DNA of 64,000 nucleotides from Balneola sp. (GTDB lineage: Bacteria > Bacteroidota > Rhodothermia > Balneolales > Balneolaceae), in NCBI GenBank assembly GCA_028284195.1, contig JANQSE010000002.1:186001-250000 (forward strand), written 5' to 3'. The stretch's first letter is position 1. Each line of letters begins with the position of its first letter. A program made the translations under genes and the position numbers. Under the pieces are notes generated by a model that was not told the origin of the DNA, did not search any database, and saw only the letters and a list, made by a program, of their open reading frames with translations. Below, in pieces: positions 8,786 to 18,189 of this stretch.

Positions 8786-9919
8786 ATGAAACGACTACAA
8801 AAAATCATACTCACACTATTACTTATACTACTGGCTTCTCCAGCTATGTTTGCACAAAACTTTGATGCAGACCGAATGAACAGAGACATAACCATTCTCG
8901 AAAATGTGCTCAGCGAACTTTTTAAAGTGGACATGTTAAATTCATCCAATTCCCGAATTTATGTTTCAGGATCATCCACTAATGTGAAGGGGGCATACTT
9001 ACCTGACTATGGAGTGATTTTTATGGTGCCAAGAGTAGGTTCGCATCGACTATTAAGGACAAACTATAACAATGACCAAGTTGACATAACCTTTTATTAT
9101 GGAGATGAGGACAAGAGTGAGGTAAACGAAGAGAACATCATACTTCGATCAAAAGAATTTCTTCGTGATTATGCCCCGACCATAGGCCAGCTAAAGCCAA
9201 ATGAGAAGATAATGATTGTTTATGGAGCATCGGGAAACAGAAGCAACAATTTCTATGTTTCTTTTGATCTGGGAATCAAAAATTCTGACAAGGAAGAGAA
9301 GATACCGATACTTTCAGTAGTAGTTGACAAAAAGCAGTTGAGTGATTACCGGTCAGGAAAACTTTCTGAAAGCAACCTTAATAGCCGTATCTCTGTTGCT
9401 AAAAATGCAAAGAAAGAATACCTGGACTTAAAAGTGTTAGGCAATATTTTTGAGACAGCACTTGGCGAAGGAGAAGGCAACGAGTTTCATTTAGTTAACA
9501 GAAACTCTTTAAGCTATTTATACCTGGAAAACTTCGGTGCTATTTATACACTCACTGTTCATAAGGGGCATGGAAGAAACACTCAGTTAGTAGGTACTAT
9601 TTCTTCTCAATCAAGAAACGATATTGCTGAAGTTAGCCAGCGATTAAAGGAACAAGAAGAAGAAATGAATAAAACTGTGCAGGCTGAATACGACAAGCTT
9701 ATTAGCAGAATGAAAGAGTTTATTATTGATTATGGAAGAACATTGAGCTCTGTAAAGCAAAATCAACATTTATTAGTTACGGTGAATATCTCAGGAAGAT
9801 TTGAAGACATTCCTGACCGGGTTGATTTCCAGGTAAAAAGATCAGTGCTTGATCAGGTTGACAAAGGTTCTATGAACAGGCAACAAGCACTAAATCAGGT
9901 AATGGTTACCGAGTATTAA
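8786..9919 (+). CDS. Secreted protein of unknown function in the ECF sigma operon
   Basis: A 377-residue protein with a standard signal peptide (hydrophobic residues about 6-22, likely cleavage after MFAQ). I do not recognise a named domain. The mature part is rich in beta-strand-like segments (DYGVIFMVPR, NKSGASGNRS-like loops) and has a charged, probably coiled stretch near residues 280-320 (SQRLKEQEEEMNKTVQAEYDKL). It starts 17 bp after the anti-sigma gene and ends before a terminator, so it is the third gene of the operon. It could be an envelope component whose state is sensed by the anti-sigma factor, or simply a regulon member. Confidence 0.65.
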   Translation: MKRLQKIILTLLLILLASPAMFAQNFDADRMNRDITILENVLSELFKVDMLNSSNSRIYVSGSSTNVKGAYLPDYGVIFMVPRVGSHRLLRTNYNNDQVDITFYYGDEDKSEVNEENIILRSKEFLRDYAPTIGQLKPNEKIMIVYGASGNRSNNFYVSFDLGIKNSDKEEKIPILSVVVDKKQLSDYRSGKLSESNLNSRISVAKNAKKEYLDLKVLGNIFETALGEGEGNEFHLVNRNSLSYLYLENFGAIYTLTVHKGHGRNTQLVGTISSQSRNDIAEVSQRLKEQEEEMNKTVQAEYDKLISRMKEFIIDYGRTLSSVKQNQHLLVTVNISGRFEDIPDRVDFQVKRSVLDQVDKGSMNRQQALNQVMVTEY

Positions 9920-9948
9920 AATTCCAATAAGAAGCAAAATCATATCAT

Positions 9949-9983
9949 AACCGCACCTGGTTGAATCCGGGTACGGTTTTTTA
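9949..9983. terminator. Terminator after the ECF sigma operon
   Basis: A 12-bp stem (9949-9960 with 9967-9978) with one mismatch and one G-T pair, loop TTGAAT, is followed by a T run. It lies between the convergent operon end at 9919 and the stop of the LVIVD-repeat gene. Confidence 0.75.
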
Positions 9984-11342
9984 GTTCAAGTTCGGCTTTA
10001 GAATAAATAACCCATCGCTGATATCACTAACTACTATTACATTATTTCTAAAGTAAGGGTAATTACTCCACGTGCCCGAGAAGGAATTAGCATCAGAATT
10101 TGGCTGAGTATCAAAAAAAGCAGCAAGTGAAAGGTTTGCCGAGCTGATATCATCCATTTTTAAAATGCGAAGCCCCGAATTATAGTTGGTTGCAAAAATG
10201 TGATCTCCTTTTATATATAAATTGTGATCGATGGAAAATGAATTGTGTGTGTAATAATCCACAAATTGTGGGTTATCCAAATCACGTACATCAAAGATAT
10301 AGGTCTTTGTAGCTCTTCCAAGATTTACTTCATCAAGCTCGTCATTCATCACAAAGTAGGACTTATCTTCGGTTAACCATCCCTGATGGGCATAATGCAT
10401 ATTGGGTTCGGTAGCAAAGCCAAGAGTTACTATGCTGTCTTTATCTGTTACATCAGCAATGACTAAAGACATTTCTGCTGCATTAAAGCATATTTCTTTC
10501 CCTTGATAATCAGGGTCCGGGCCGGCGTAAATAATACATTGTGCATCGTGAATATAAGCCGAATTAGCTCTTCTTCGAGGCGGGGTTGTATCTTCATAGC
10601 AGCCTGCAAAAACAGGATTTTTTGGATCATTTACATCAATAATGTGCAGCCCGGCAGTATTACAGACTTCAGCGTTTGTTGCACCTACAACATAAGCAAA
10701 TCCGGTTTCTTCATTAATTACAATGTTATGAGAGTTTGCCAACCGGGTATATAGTGCATCATGTTGAAAGGTTAAAAACTCACCATTATAATCCCTGAGC
10801 TTTGTCAGGTCAAAAACCTGAACGCCATGTGCCTGGGCATCGCTTCCAATAAAAAGATGATTGTTATATACCTTATGATCCCGCCAGGCAGTTCCTTGAG
10901 TTAGCGACTTAGCATATCCGGTATCACCTATGCCAATGGTGCATGCTTCATAATTTGGGTCAGTAAGGGTTTTATATTTTGCGTTCAAGTTACTTTCATC
11001 AAGCTTACCAACTACAATTGGTTCATCCGGTTTGGTTACATCAACAAAAGTTATACCATCTGTTAACCCCACCAGTGCATAATCTTTTTCAGTTTCCGGA
11101 TCCGTCCAACCCCAGATATCATTCAATTGGGTTCCACGAAGTTCCTGTGGGGTTAGTATAGCATATACATCCACATTATTGCAGGGGTAAATTCCCATGG
11201 CTAAACCATCTGTACATTCTTTCCCTGCCGGTGCAGGCGGAAGAGTAACCGGGTCTTCCTCAGGATCTGATGAATTGGTGGTACAACTCAGCAAGGAGCA
11301 TGAAAGAAGAATAAATGAGAGGCTTTTTTTCATAGTATTCAA
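9981..11342 (-). CDS. LVIVD-repeat lipoprotein, choice-of-anchor B type
   Basis: Surface or periplasmic lipoprotein of 453 residues. The signal peptide ends in a lipobox (LLSC) near residue 19, followed by an acidic spacer. The mature part has recurring beta-propeller-like LVIVD units such as FVDVTKPDEPIVVG, HIIDVNDPKNPVFAGC and IFDVRDLDNPQFVDYY. The overall pattern, including NSHNIVINEETGFAYVVG, matches proteins annotated as 'choice-of-anchor B'. These are thought to be extracellular scaffold or binding proteins; no enzyme activity is known. The gene stands alone, divergent from the TIGR03546-like gene. Confidence 0.8.
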   Translation of the reverse strand: MNTMKKSLSFILLSCSLLSCTTNSSDPEEDPVTLPPAPAGKECTDGLAMGIYPCNNVDVYAILTPQELRGTQLNDIWGWTDPETEKDYALVGLTDGITFVDVTKPDEPIVVGKLDESNLNAKYKTLTDPNYEACTIGIGDTGYAKSLTQGTAWRDHKVYNNHLFIGSDAQAHGVQVFDLTKLRDYNGEFLTFQHDALYTRLANSHNIVINEETGFAYVVGATNAEVCNTAGLHIIDVNDPKNPVFAGCYEDTTPPRRRANSAYIHDAQCIIYAGPDPDYQGKEICFNAAEMSLVIADVTDKDSIVTLGFATEPNMHYAHQGWLTEDKSYFVMNDELDEVNLGRATKTYIFDVRDLDNPQFVDYYTHNSFSIDHNLYIKGDHIFATNYNSGLRILKMDDISSANLSLAAFFDTQPNSDANSFSGTWSNYPYFRNNVIVVSDISDGLFILKPNLN

Positions 11343-11403
11343 TTTTTTATAAGCACAAAGTTAATTTAATACGAATTCATTAACCTAACTAACAAATTTA
11401 AAT

Positions 11404-11411
11404 TATATTTG
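11404..11411 (+). promoter_or_regulatory. Candidate Bacteroidota-style -7 element
   Basis: TATATTTG fits the TAnnTTTG pattern of Bacteroidota promoters and sits 33 bp before the ATG at 11444 in the divergent intergenic region. No convincing -33 TTTG is visible, so the call is weak. Confidence 0.3.
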
Positions 11412-11443
11412 GAACGTTAGCCGCTACAAATTATTCATACATT

Positions 11444-11971
11444 ATGTTGCTTATACTCAAATACATCGCAAAATTACTGAAGGCCCTTGCTTCAGAAGCT
11501 TCTCCTAATCAACTAGCAGGTGGTTTTATTTTAGGAATGATTATTGGCATGACTCCGGTAATGTCCATCCATAACCTGGTGATTCTGGTATTAGTAATTA
11601 TTCTGAAAGTGAATATTGGGATGGTGATTCTTGCTTTTTTAGTATTTAGCGGGATTGCATATTTAGCAGATCCTTTATTTCACAGCTTTGGAGGTTGGCT
11701 GCTCGAAATGGAAAGTATGCAAACAATCTGGACAAATATGTATAACAACGAATTTTGGGCAACAACTAAATTCTATAATACAGTAGTGCTTGGTAGTTTA
11801 ATTACAGCAGTCATTTTATGTTTACCCGGTTTCCCGCTAACTAGAGTTGGGGTGATTCAGTACAGAAAGCATATTCACGAAAGGGTGATGAAAACGAAGT
11901 TGGTGAAAGCGTTAAAAGGAAGTAAGCTGTACTCTATTTATCAAACTGTAAATAAAGTGAGGGGTAAATAA
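11444..11971 (+). CDS. TIGR03546/DUF2062-type membrane protein
   Basis: A 175-residue protein with three or four membrane segments. It starts with a short amphipathic helix, then SPNQLAGGFILGMIIGMTPV, which fits the DUF2062-like TIGR03546 family, and ends with a basic cytoplasmic tail. Members are reported beside TIGR03545 proteins, and the next gene fits that partner, with only 2 bp between them. Function is unknown. Genetic linkage suggests the two form one envelope complex. Start at 11444 is an ATG directly before the conserved region. Confidence 0.7.
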   Translation: MLLILKYIAKLLKALASEASPNQLAGGFILGMIIGMTPVMSIHNLVILVLVIILKVNIGMVILAFLVFSGIAYLADPLFHSFGGWLLEMESMQTIWTNMYNNEFWATTKFYNTVVLGSLITAVILCLPGFPLTRVGVIQYRKHIHERVMKTKLVKALKGSKLYSIYQTVNKVRGK

Positions 11972-11973
11972 TT

Positions 11974-13809
11974 ATGAGAGTTAAAGGGATCGTGTTTTTA
12001 TTGATTGTTGCAGTACTTGTTTTTTTGATAAGCTGGATAAGTGTTGATTCTATGATAGAGGAAGAGATTGAATATCAGGCAAGCATAGCTAACGGTGCTT
12101 TAGTTGAGATTGATGGGTTGGATATTGACATCATTGATTTGAAAGTTCGTTGGGATAAGCTGCAGGTGACTAATCCTGAAAATACAATGTCCAACACTTT
12201 TGAAACCGGAGAAATGGAATTGGATTTTTTGTTTTGGCCAACCTGGTGGGAGCGTGTTATAGTAGAGGATGTGGTATTAAAAGGCCTTAAGATGGATACA
12301 GAGCGTGAAACAGATGGGTATTTTGAAATTCCTGAAGGAGAAGAAGATCCAGATGCAGAAGCCGGTTTTGTTGCAGAAGTAATTGGGGATGTAACTTCAG
12401 AAATATCTCAAAATGCAAAAATGCAATTTACAGATATCAAAACAGATTTAAATGTCGATAGCCTTATGGCTGAACTAGATTTGCGGGCACCCGAAAAGAT
12501 TGATTCTCTGAAAAACGGAATAGAGCAAAATTACCAAAAGTGGGATAGTACCTTTGCCAATACAGGGATTGATAAAGAAATTGCTTCCATCGAGAAAGCC
12601 ATTAATGCTATTGATGTGAAAAGCATGAAAGATCCGAAAAAGGCAATTGCTGCGATCAAAGATGTTCAAAAAATGGCTAAGCAAGTTGATTCGTTAAAAG
12701 CTAATGCGGAGGGAATAAAGAAAGGCTTTCAGGAAGATCTTAGTAGTGCAAAATTCAGTACTGGAAATATTGACAAGTGGATTGAAGAAGACTACAGGCA
12801 GGCTATGGATATGGCAAAACTACCTACAATAGATGCGGGAAATATTGCACAATCCATTTTTGGCAAAAACCTGGTAGCAGATTATGCCGGTTATATGGAA
12901 TATGTAGCCATTGCCAGAAAATATGGAAGCCAACGTACTAATGGAGAAGACGAAGAAAAAATTGAACGCTATGAAGGCAAGGATTATAAATTCAGTGATA
13001 AATATGATTGGCCAAAACTTTGGATCCAAAACATTAACCTTTCCGGTGAAACAAAAACAGCTATTAAAATAGCGGGGCAAATAACGAACATCAGCAGCGA
13101 TCAAAAGAAAACTAAAGAACCCATTAAGTTTAATATTGGTGGTAAAGATGATGGTAACAGAGAAATGAAATTAACCGGAGAATTTAATTACCTGGGGGAA
13201 GAACCAACCGAGGCTATTAACTTCAGTTATAATGGCTTTAGTTTAGCAGGTACAAAAATTTCACCGTCCGAATTACTTCCATATCCATTAAACGAAGGGG
13301 CAGGAGAAGTATCTGCATCTGTATCAATTGTAGATAAACGATTCGATAGTGAGATTGATTATTCAATGAAAGGGTTGAGCTTTAATTTTGGAGAAAACCT
13401 GCCTCAAGGGCAAGTTCAGCAGTTGATTAGAGATGCAGTTTCGGATGCCAGTCAAATAGATGTTAGTGCTTTGATTGATAATGTGAACGGCCCGCTTGAC
13501 GTAAAGATACGCTCTAATCTGGACGATCTTTTCGTAAATGCTTTAAAAGGTACAGTTAGTAAAGAAGTTGATCAGGCTCGCCAAAAAATTGAATCAGAAG
13601 TTCAAAACCGTATTGGCAACCGAAAAGAAGAGCTACTTGTTTTCAAAAAAGAAAAAGAAGCAGAGATAAGAAAAAAAAGTGAGCAGCTTGAAAACCGTGT
13701 TAACGATGTAGCAAAAAAGGCAGAGAGCAAGAAGAAAGAGTTAGAAAAGAAAAAGAAAGAGCTTGAAGACGCATTAAAAAATAAACTGAAAGATAAGATT
13801 GGGTTTTAG
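11974..13809 (+). CDS. TIGR03545-type large envelope protein with AsmA-like character
   Basis: A 611-residue protein: one N-terminal membrane helix (residues about 5-22), then a long extracytoplasmic part. The first 120 residues (DGLDIDIIDLKVRWDKLQV, METGEMELDFLFWPTWWERV) resemble the beta strands of AsmA/TamB-like lipid-transfer proteins. The middle is helical and lysine/aspartate rich, and the last 100 residues are a highly charged coiled coil (about residues 540-611). Two bases separate it from the TIGR03546-like gene. I infer an envelope or lipid-handling role; the pair has no demonstrated function that I know of. Confidence 0.65.
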   Translation: MRVKGIVFLLIVAVLVFLISWISVDSMIEEEIEYQASIANGALVEIDGLDIDIIDLKVRWDKLQVTNPENTMSNTFETGEMELDFLFWPTWWERVIVEDVVLKGLKMDTERETDGYFEIPEGEEDPDAEAGFVAEVIGDVTSEISQNAKMQFTDIKTDLNVDSLMAELDLRAPEKIDSLKNGIEQNYQKWDSTFANTGIDKEIASIEKAINAIDVKSMKDPKKAIAAIKDVQKMAKQVDSLKANAEGIKKGFQEDLSSAKFSTGNIDKWIEEDYRQAMDMAKLPTIDAGNIAQSIFGKNLVADYAGYMEYVAIARKYGSQRTNGEDEEKIERYEGKDYKFSDKYDWPKLWIQNINLSGETKTAIKIAGQITNISSDQKKTKEPIKFNIGGKDDGNREMKLTGEFNYLGEEPTEAINFSYNGFSLAGTKISPSELLPYPLNEGAGEVSASVSIVDKRFDSEIDYSMKGLSFNFGENLPQGQVQQLIRDAVSDASQIDVSALIDNVNGPLDVKIRSNLDDLFVNALKGTVSKEVDQARQKIESEVQNRIGNRKEELLVFKKEKEAEIRKKSEQLENRVNDVAKKAESKKKELEKKKKELEDALKNKLKDKIGF

Positions 13810-13901
13810 ATTTTTATGAAAGGCTCTTCACTCGGAAGGCGCTGAAAAAGATCAAAATTCACGGTGCAAGAATACTACTTGTCGTTGAAACACTGTAAAC
13901 A

Positions 13902-13932
13902 AAAAAGGCCATGAATAACATGGCCTTTTTAA
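13902..13932. terminator. Terminator between the TIGR03545-like gene and the PKD/exonuclease gene
   Basis: A perfect 12-bp stem (13902-13913 with 13919-13930) with an AATAA loop is flanked by A on the left and T on the right. It lies between two convergent genes and can serve both. Confidence 0.85.
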
Positions 13933-13946
13933 AGACAGATATAAAG

Positions 13947-16900
13947 TTATTTGGCCAGTAACATTTTTTTCGAATACAGTTTACCAGCTACATTTAATCT
14001 GTAAATATACAAACCGGTAGATAGATTAGATGCATCGAAAGTAACCGTATGTATTCCGGCTGATCGTTGTCCATCTACTAACCTGGCCACTTCTTGCCCC
14101 AGCATATTGTACACCGAGATGGTTACATTCGCTGTTTCTTTAAGTTCATAACGAATGTTTGTTGAAGGGTTAAACGGGTTGGGATAATTCTGTAACAGAT
14201 CAGTCTGCTCGGGTAGTTCATCAAAGAGATTTTCGGATGAGGCTACAACTTTAGCTGAGCTTTGAGTGCCAAATACCATATAAGCAACTTGTTCTGTAGT
14301 ATGGCTTCTTTCACTGTTAGAGATCTGATCTTCATCAAATGCTACACTCAGATTTGAGGAAGAAACAGCCGAAGTTCCATATAGTAACGGCCAGCCGCCA
14401 TCATTGCCATCCATAGCGGCAGCACTTACAATTGCTCCTTCAGAAGAGCTTAACCCTGAAACTGAATAGTTATAAGGCGGTGCATTAGTCACGGATTTTA
14501 CAATATCAGCTCCCAAAGCAGCCGAATAAGGAGTGTTATCAATAGACCCTGATCCTGCTTCTATTACCAAATATCCAATGGTTTCATTAGCTCTGGTTTT
14601 ATCTGAATCTTCACCTACATGCTTTCCTATTTTTAAGTTCGATGAATTGGGAGCTGAAGTTCTTGATCCTCCACGAGCCCAGAAAACGGACCAATCAGAG
14701 TCATTGGCAGTCATTACCTGGCCTAAAACAACCGGTGAAGAATAGCTGTTGGTGTAAGATTGAGTTTGTGCATTCCATGAACCTTTGTAATCGGTGGTTG
14801 TAGAATTGACTTTAACGGCTTCCATCTTCACTCCATCAGAAGCGTCAGTGTAAACACCTTCTTCCAATGCAACATAGTGTACAGTATAACCGCTAAGTGA
14901 GGTATTACCTGGATTTTGAACCCGTAGCTCGAAACTATTACCGGAAGCATTACGGATTCTTGTTACTGCCGGATTGTCTCCATTGTCATATAGCGGTGTA
15001 GCAATAACCACCATAGAAGTATAGGTATCACTTAAAGTTACAGTTTGCCATGAAGAGCTTACTCCTGTTATTACACCTTGTGCAAATTTAATAGCAGATG
15101 TGTTTGTAACGGGATCAATAGTTGCAGTGGTTTGGACTGTATTTGTAGCACCATCATTATCGGTTACAGTAAGTGATACAGTATAGCTGCCCGATGTGCT
15201 GTACGTATGAGTGGGATTGGCTTGTGTGCTTGTATTCCCATCACCAAAATCCCAGCTATAAGAGGCAATAGTTCCATCACTATCGCTTGAGCCTGAACTG
15301 CTAAAAGTAACAGGAGAGCTTTCAGTTCCGGTATAAGTGCCATTTATTACAGCAACTGGTGGTACATTTGGCGCAGGTTGTGTTTGCGGGTTTCCATTTC
15401 CCGCAGCAACAGACCAATCTGAAAAGGTATCACTATCTGTTGCAGGATTGGTCCGATAGATAGAGCTTCCGGTTGAAGCTGTCGGCGCAGAAGTACTTCC
15501 CCATCCACTTGGAATACCTGAAGAAGCACCGCCTTCCCAGGCAACTTCATCTACTGTCTGAGCAGCAGCATTTTTCAAAATCAGTGCATCACCTGAATTG
15601 TTTAATGCAGGAACAGAGCCGTAAACATCCGCGTCATAAGAATACAAAGCATTGAAGCCTGTACTATTAACAGCTACGGTTAAATAAGTACCATTAAGAA
15701 CTACAGTATTCGAAGGGAAAGTATAAGTAGATCCCGTACCGTTATTATCGGTGATAGTCCAGCCCGAAACATCAACATCAGCTCCTGTGCTGTTATAAAT
15801 TTCGATCCATTCTTCCTGGGAATCTGTTCCGGGAGTGTCATAAAATATTTCGCTGAATAGTACTCCAGCTCCTGCTACGTTTGTTACTGTGACTGAAGCT
15901 GTTGCCATATCTGTCGCACCGAGATTATCAGTAATTGTTAGTTGAGCAGTATATGATCCCGCAGCATTATAAGTATGCGAAGGGTTAGCCTGGCTGCTGG
16001 TATTTCCATCACCAAAGTTCCAGCTATATGTGGCAATAGTTCCGTCACTGTCAGAAGACCCCGCACTGCTGAATTGAATTCCGGTTCCGGTATTGCCCGA
16101 ATATGGACCATTAGCCACAGCAACAGGTGGTGTATTGGTAGGTTGAGTTTGTGGATTTCCATTACCTGAAGCGGTATTCCAGTCAGAGAAAGAATCTGTA
16201 TCTGTAGTAATGCTGGCTCTTACTATGCTGTTCCCAGTTGAAGCTGAAGGAGCAGACGTGCTTCCCCAACCACTTGGCACTCCAGCAGATGCGCCACCTT
16301 CCCATGCCACAGCATCAATTAATGTGCTGGTATTATCCAAAAGCAGCAGAGCGTCGCCCCCATTATTTAGTGCAGGAATAGAACCGTAAACATCTGCATC
16401 ATACGCGTAAAGGGCATTAAAGCCAGTGCTGTTTTTTGCGATAGTTAAATACGTTCCGGCTTTAATATCTGTACCATTAGGAATAGTAAAAGAAGAGCCT
16501 GATCCATTATTATCAGTGATTGTCCATCCTGATAAATCTACTAATGAGGAAGTACCGTTATAGATTTCAATCCATTCTTCCTGAGAGTCAGTACCGGGCG
16601 TATCATAAAAGATTTCACTGAAAATTACTCCGGTGCCTGAACCTGTTCCAGTGGAGATAGTAACTGACGCAAAATCTGTATTCGTGGCTCCATCATCATC
16701 GGTTATTGTTAAGCTTGCTGTATAAGAACCATCTGCTGCATAGGTGTATGAAGGATTAGCCTGGCTACTGGTATTTCCATCACCAAAATCCCAATTATAG
16801 GAAACAACAGTTCCATCACTGTCGCTTGAGCCTGAACTGCTGAAAGTTATCGCGCTTGTGGTAGATCCGTTATATGGCCCATTAGCTTCTGCCAATGGTG

Positions 16901-17888
16901 GGGTGTTTCCTCCGCCGCTGCCGTTTAAACTAACAAAGTCGGCATATACCGGAAGGTGATCAGAGGCATCATGAAGCGCCTGAGCCACAGTCGCGGATAC
17001 TGCGGTATTTGTGCCATTTAGAATAGAAGTGTCAAAGTGATTGCCATCGTTACCGAAAGCAGTATAAGTTCCCGAAACCATATCAACTTTTGAGTTATCG
17101 TTGATTCCAAAAGAGGTAAGAATAAAATCAAAGCGGTCGTCTAATCCACCTGTAGCTCCACCTCCGAATTGAGTAGTTCTCGGACTCTGCGTATGTACAC
17201 TTGCAAAAGCAGGGTTTATATGCCAGTCACCAACTCCGCCTGATGATGCCAATGGGTCTTCTGCCCGTCCATCATTATCTGATTCATTTGCAATGAATTT
17301 TTGATAAGCAGGTTCATTACTGTCATACATATTAAAATCACCAACTATAATGAATTCAGTTCCCGCAGGAAGGTTGTTCAGGTGATTTCTTAGAATGGTT
17401 ACTTCATCTAATCTTTTTTGCTCGTTTGTAGAACCTGAGCTGGCTTTTAAGTGTGCACTATAAAACCGGATTTCGTTAGCACCAATTTGCATTACGTATT
17501 CAGAAAATTCCCGTAAAGCGGTTGGAATTTCATTCTGAGAAGTTAACGTTCCGATGGATGTTCTGTAGAATAACATGTTATCGGTGTCGGTGCCATTAAC
17601 AAATGTGGCACGGGAATATTGATTTCCTCCGGCATTTAAAGCAGATAAAATAAGATCGGCTCCGGCAGCGTCAACAATTTCCTGCATTAAAAGAATGTCA
17701 GGGTTTGCTGCTTGTAGTACAGTTTGGAATGCAGCCTGACGGTCTGTGTCGGTTCCGTCCAGCTTTAATCCATTATAGGTCATCACACGGAAGTTAACAT
17801 CCTGTGCAAATGCAAACGAAGAGAGTAGAAATATAAACAGAGCAGAAGTACTCAGATATTTTCTAAGAGAAATAGCGGATAAACGCAT
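13947..17888 (-). CDS. Secreted exonuclease/endonuclease/phosphatase protein with PKD, lamin-tail and type IX sorting domains
   Basis: A 1313-residue modular exoprotein. Order: signal peptide (1-28); an exonuclease/endonuclease/phosphatase fold (about 30-320) with ILLMQEI, IIVGDFNMYD and SDHLPVYADF; PKD domain 1 (about 325-410, WDFGDGNTSS); lamin-tail domain 1 (about 419-575, QEEWIEIYN); PKD 2 (about 584-665); lamin-tail 2 (about 672-830); PKD 3 (about 839-925); a beta domain (about 930-1200); and a C-terminal type IX sorting domain (about 1226-1313, QNYPNPFNPS). The catalytic residues look intact, suggesting extracellular nucleic-acid or phosphoester degradation. A clear GGAGG lies 4 bp before the ATG. 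The 5' leader is unusually structured. Confidence 0.88.
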   Translation of the reverse strand: MRLSAISLRKYLSTSALFIFLLSSFAFAQDVNFRVMTYNGLKLDGTDTDRQAAFQTVLQAANPDILLMQEIVDAAGADLILSALNAGGNQYSRATFVNGTDTDNMLFYRTSIGTLTSQNEIPTALREFSEYVMQIGANEIRFYSAHLKASSGSTNEQKRLDEVTILRNHLNNLPAGTEFIIVGDFNMYDSNEPAYQKFIANESDNDGRAEDPLASSGGVGDWHINPAFASVHTQSPRTTQFGGGATGGLDDRFDFILTSFGINDNSKVDMVSGTYTAFGNDGNHFDTSILNGTNTAVSATVAQALHDASDHLPVYADFVSLNGSGGGNTPPLAEANGPYNGSTTSAITFSSSGSSDSDGTVVSYNWDFGDGNTSSQANPSYTYAADGSYTASLTITDDDGATNTDFASVTISTGTGSGTGVIFSEIFYDTPGTDSQEEWIEIYNGTSSLVDLSGWTITDNNGSGSSFTIPNGTDIKAGTYLTIAKNSTGFNALYAYDADVYGSIPALNNGGDALLLLDNTSTLIDAVAWEGGASAGVPSGWGSTSAPSASTGNSIVRASITTDTDSFSDWNTASGNGNPQTQPTNTPPVAVANGPYSGNTGTGIQFSSAGSSDSDGTIATYSWNFGDGNTSSQANPSHTYNAAGSYTAQLTITDNLGATDMATASVTVTNVAGAGVLFSEIFYDTPGTDSQEEWIEIYNSTGADVDVSGWTITDNNGTGSTYTFPSNTVVLNGTYLTVAVNSTGFNALYSYDADVYGSVPALNNSGDALILKNAAAQTVDEVAWEGGASSGIPSGWGSTSAPTASTGSSIYRTNPATDSDTFSDWSVAAGNGNPQTQPAPNVPPVAVINGTYTGTESSPVTFSSSGSSDSDGTIASYSWDFGDGNTSTQANPTHTYSTSGSYTVSLTVTDNDGATNTVQTTATIDPVTNTSAIKFAQGVITGVSSSWQTVTLSDTYTSMVVIATPLYDNGDNPAVTRIRNASGNSFELRVQNPGNTSLSGYTVHYVALEEGVYTDASDGVKMEAVKVNSTTTDYKGSWNAQTQSYTNSYSSPVVLGQVMTANDSDWSVFWARGGSRTSAPNSSNLKIGKHVGEDSDKTRANETIGYLVIEAGSGSIDNTPYSAALGADIVKSVTNAPPYNYSVSGLSSSEGAIVSAAAMDGNDGGWPLLYGTSAVSSSNLSVAFDEDQISNSERSHTTEQVAYMVFGTQSSAKVVASSENLFDELPEQTDLLQNYPNPFNPSTNIRYELKETANVTISVYNMLGQEVARLVDGQRSAGIHTVTFDASNLSTGLYIYRLNVAGKLYSKKMLLAK
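15370..16950 (-). repeat. Tandem PKD plus lamin-tail duplication inside the exonuclease gene
   Basis: Two copies of a unit of roughly 765 bp (about 255 residues), with a third PKD copy, are still similar at DNA level. Examples are the SEIFYDTPGTDSQEEWIEIYN segments near 16630 and 15865, and three near-identical FGDGNTSSQANPS segments. This suggests recent internal duplication. Confidence 0.75.
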
Positions 17889-18011
17889 ATCGCCTCCAAA
17901 ATTAATTAGTTAAGAATTGGAAATAGGGCGACCTGCGAGTGGTGACAGCCAATTTCGGTTGGCGGGTGGATACTCCTTGACCCAAATTTCAAGGATTACA
18001 CAAGTGGGTCA
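17889..18011 (-). promoter_or_regulatory. Structured 5' leader of the exonuclease gene (unassigned)
   Basis: This 302-bp gap between divergent genes holds, next to the exonuclease start, a GC-richer stretch with several inverted repeats. A GCCAA/TTGGC hairpin lies at 17948-17963. TCCTTGA/TCAAGGA pairs 17974-17980 with 17989-17995. TGACCCA/TGGGTCA pairs 17978-17984 with 18005-18011. The last two compete for the same bases, as in switching RNAs. I cannot match it to a named riboswitch. The remaining 18012-18189 is AT-rich and I see nothing definite in it. Confidence 0.4.
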
Positions 18012-18189
18012 TAAAATAATAGAACCAAGTAAATGTAAAATCAAGTAAAGTTATCCACAGAAAAAATGTGGATTACATTGTTAAGTATTTATAAATATTT
18101 AATCTTTAGAAATTATAAAGATGTTTTGTTTTTATGGATTTGTGATGAGACTGTAGTTTGCAGACCTTTATCATCAAACAAAAAAGGTT

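Noticed and set aside
15370-16950. Repeats as a CRISPR array
   Set aside because: Units are about 765 bp, in frame and encode PKD and lamin-tail domains; no short direct repeats with spacers.
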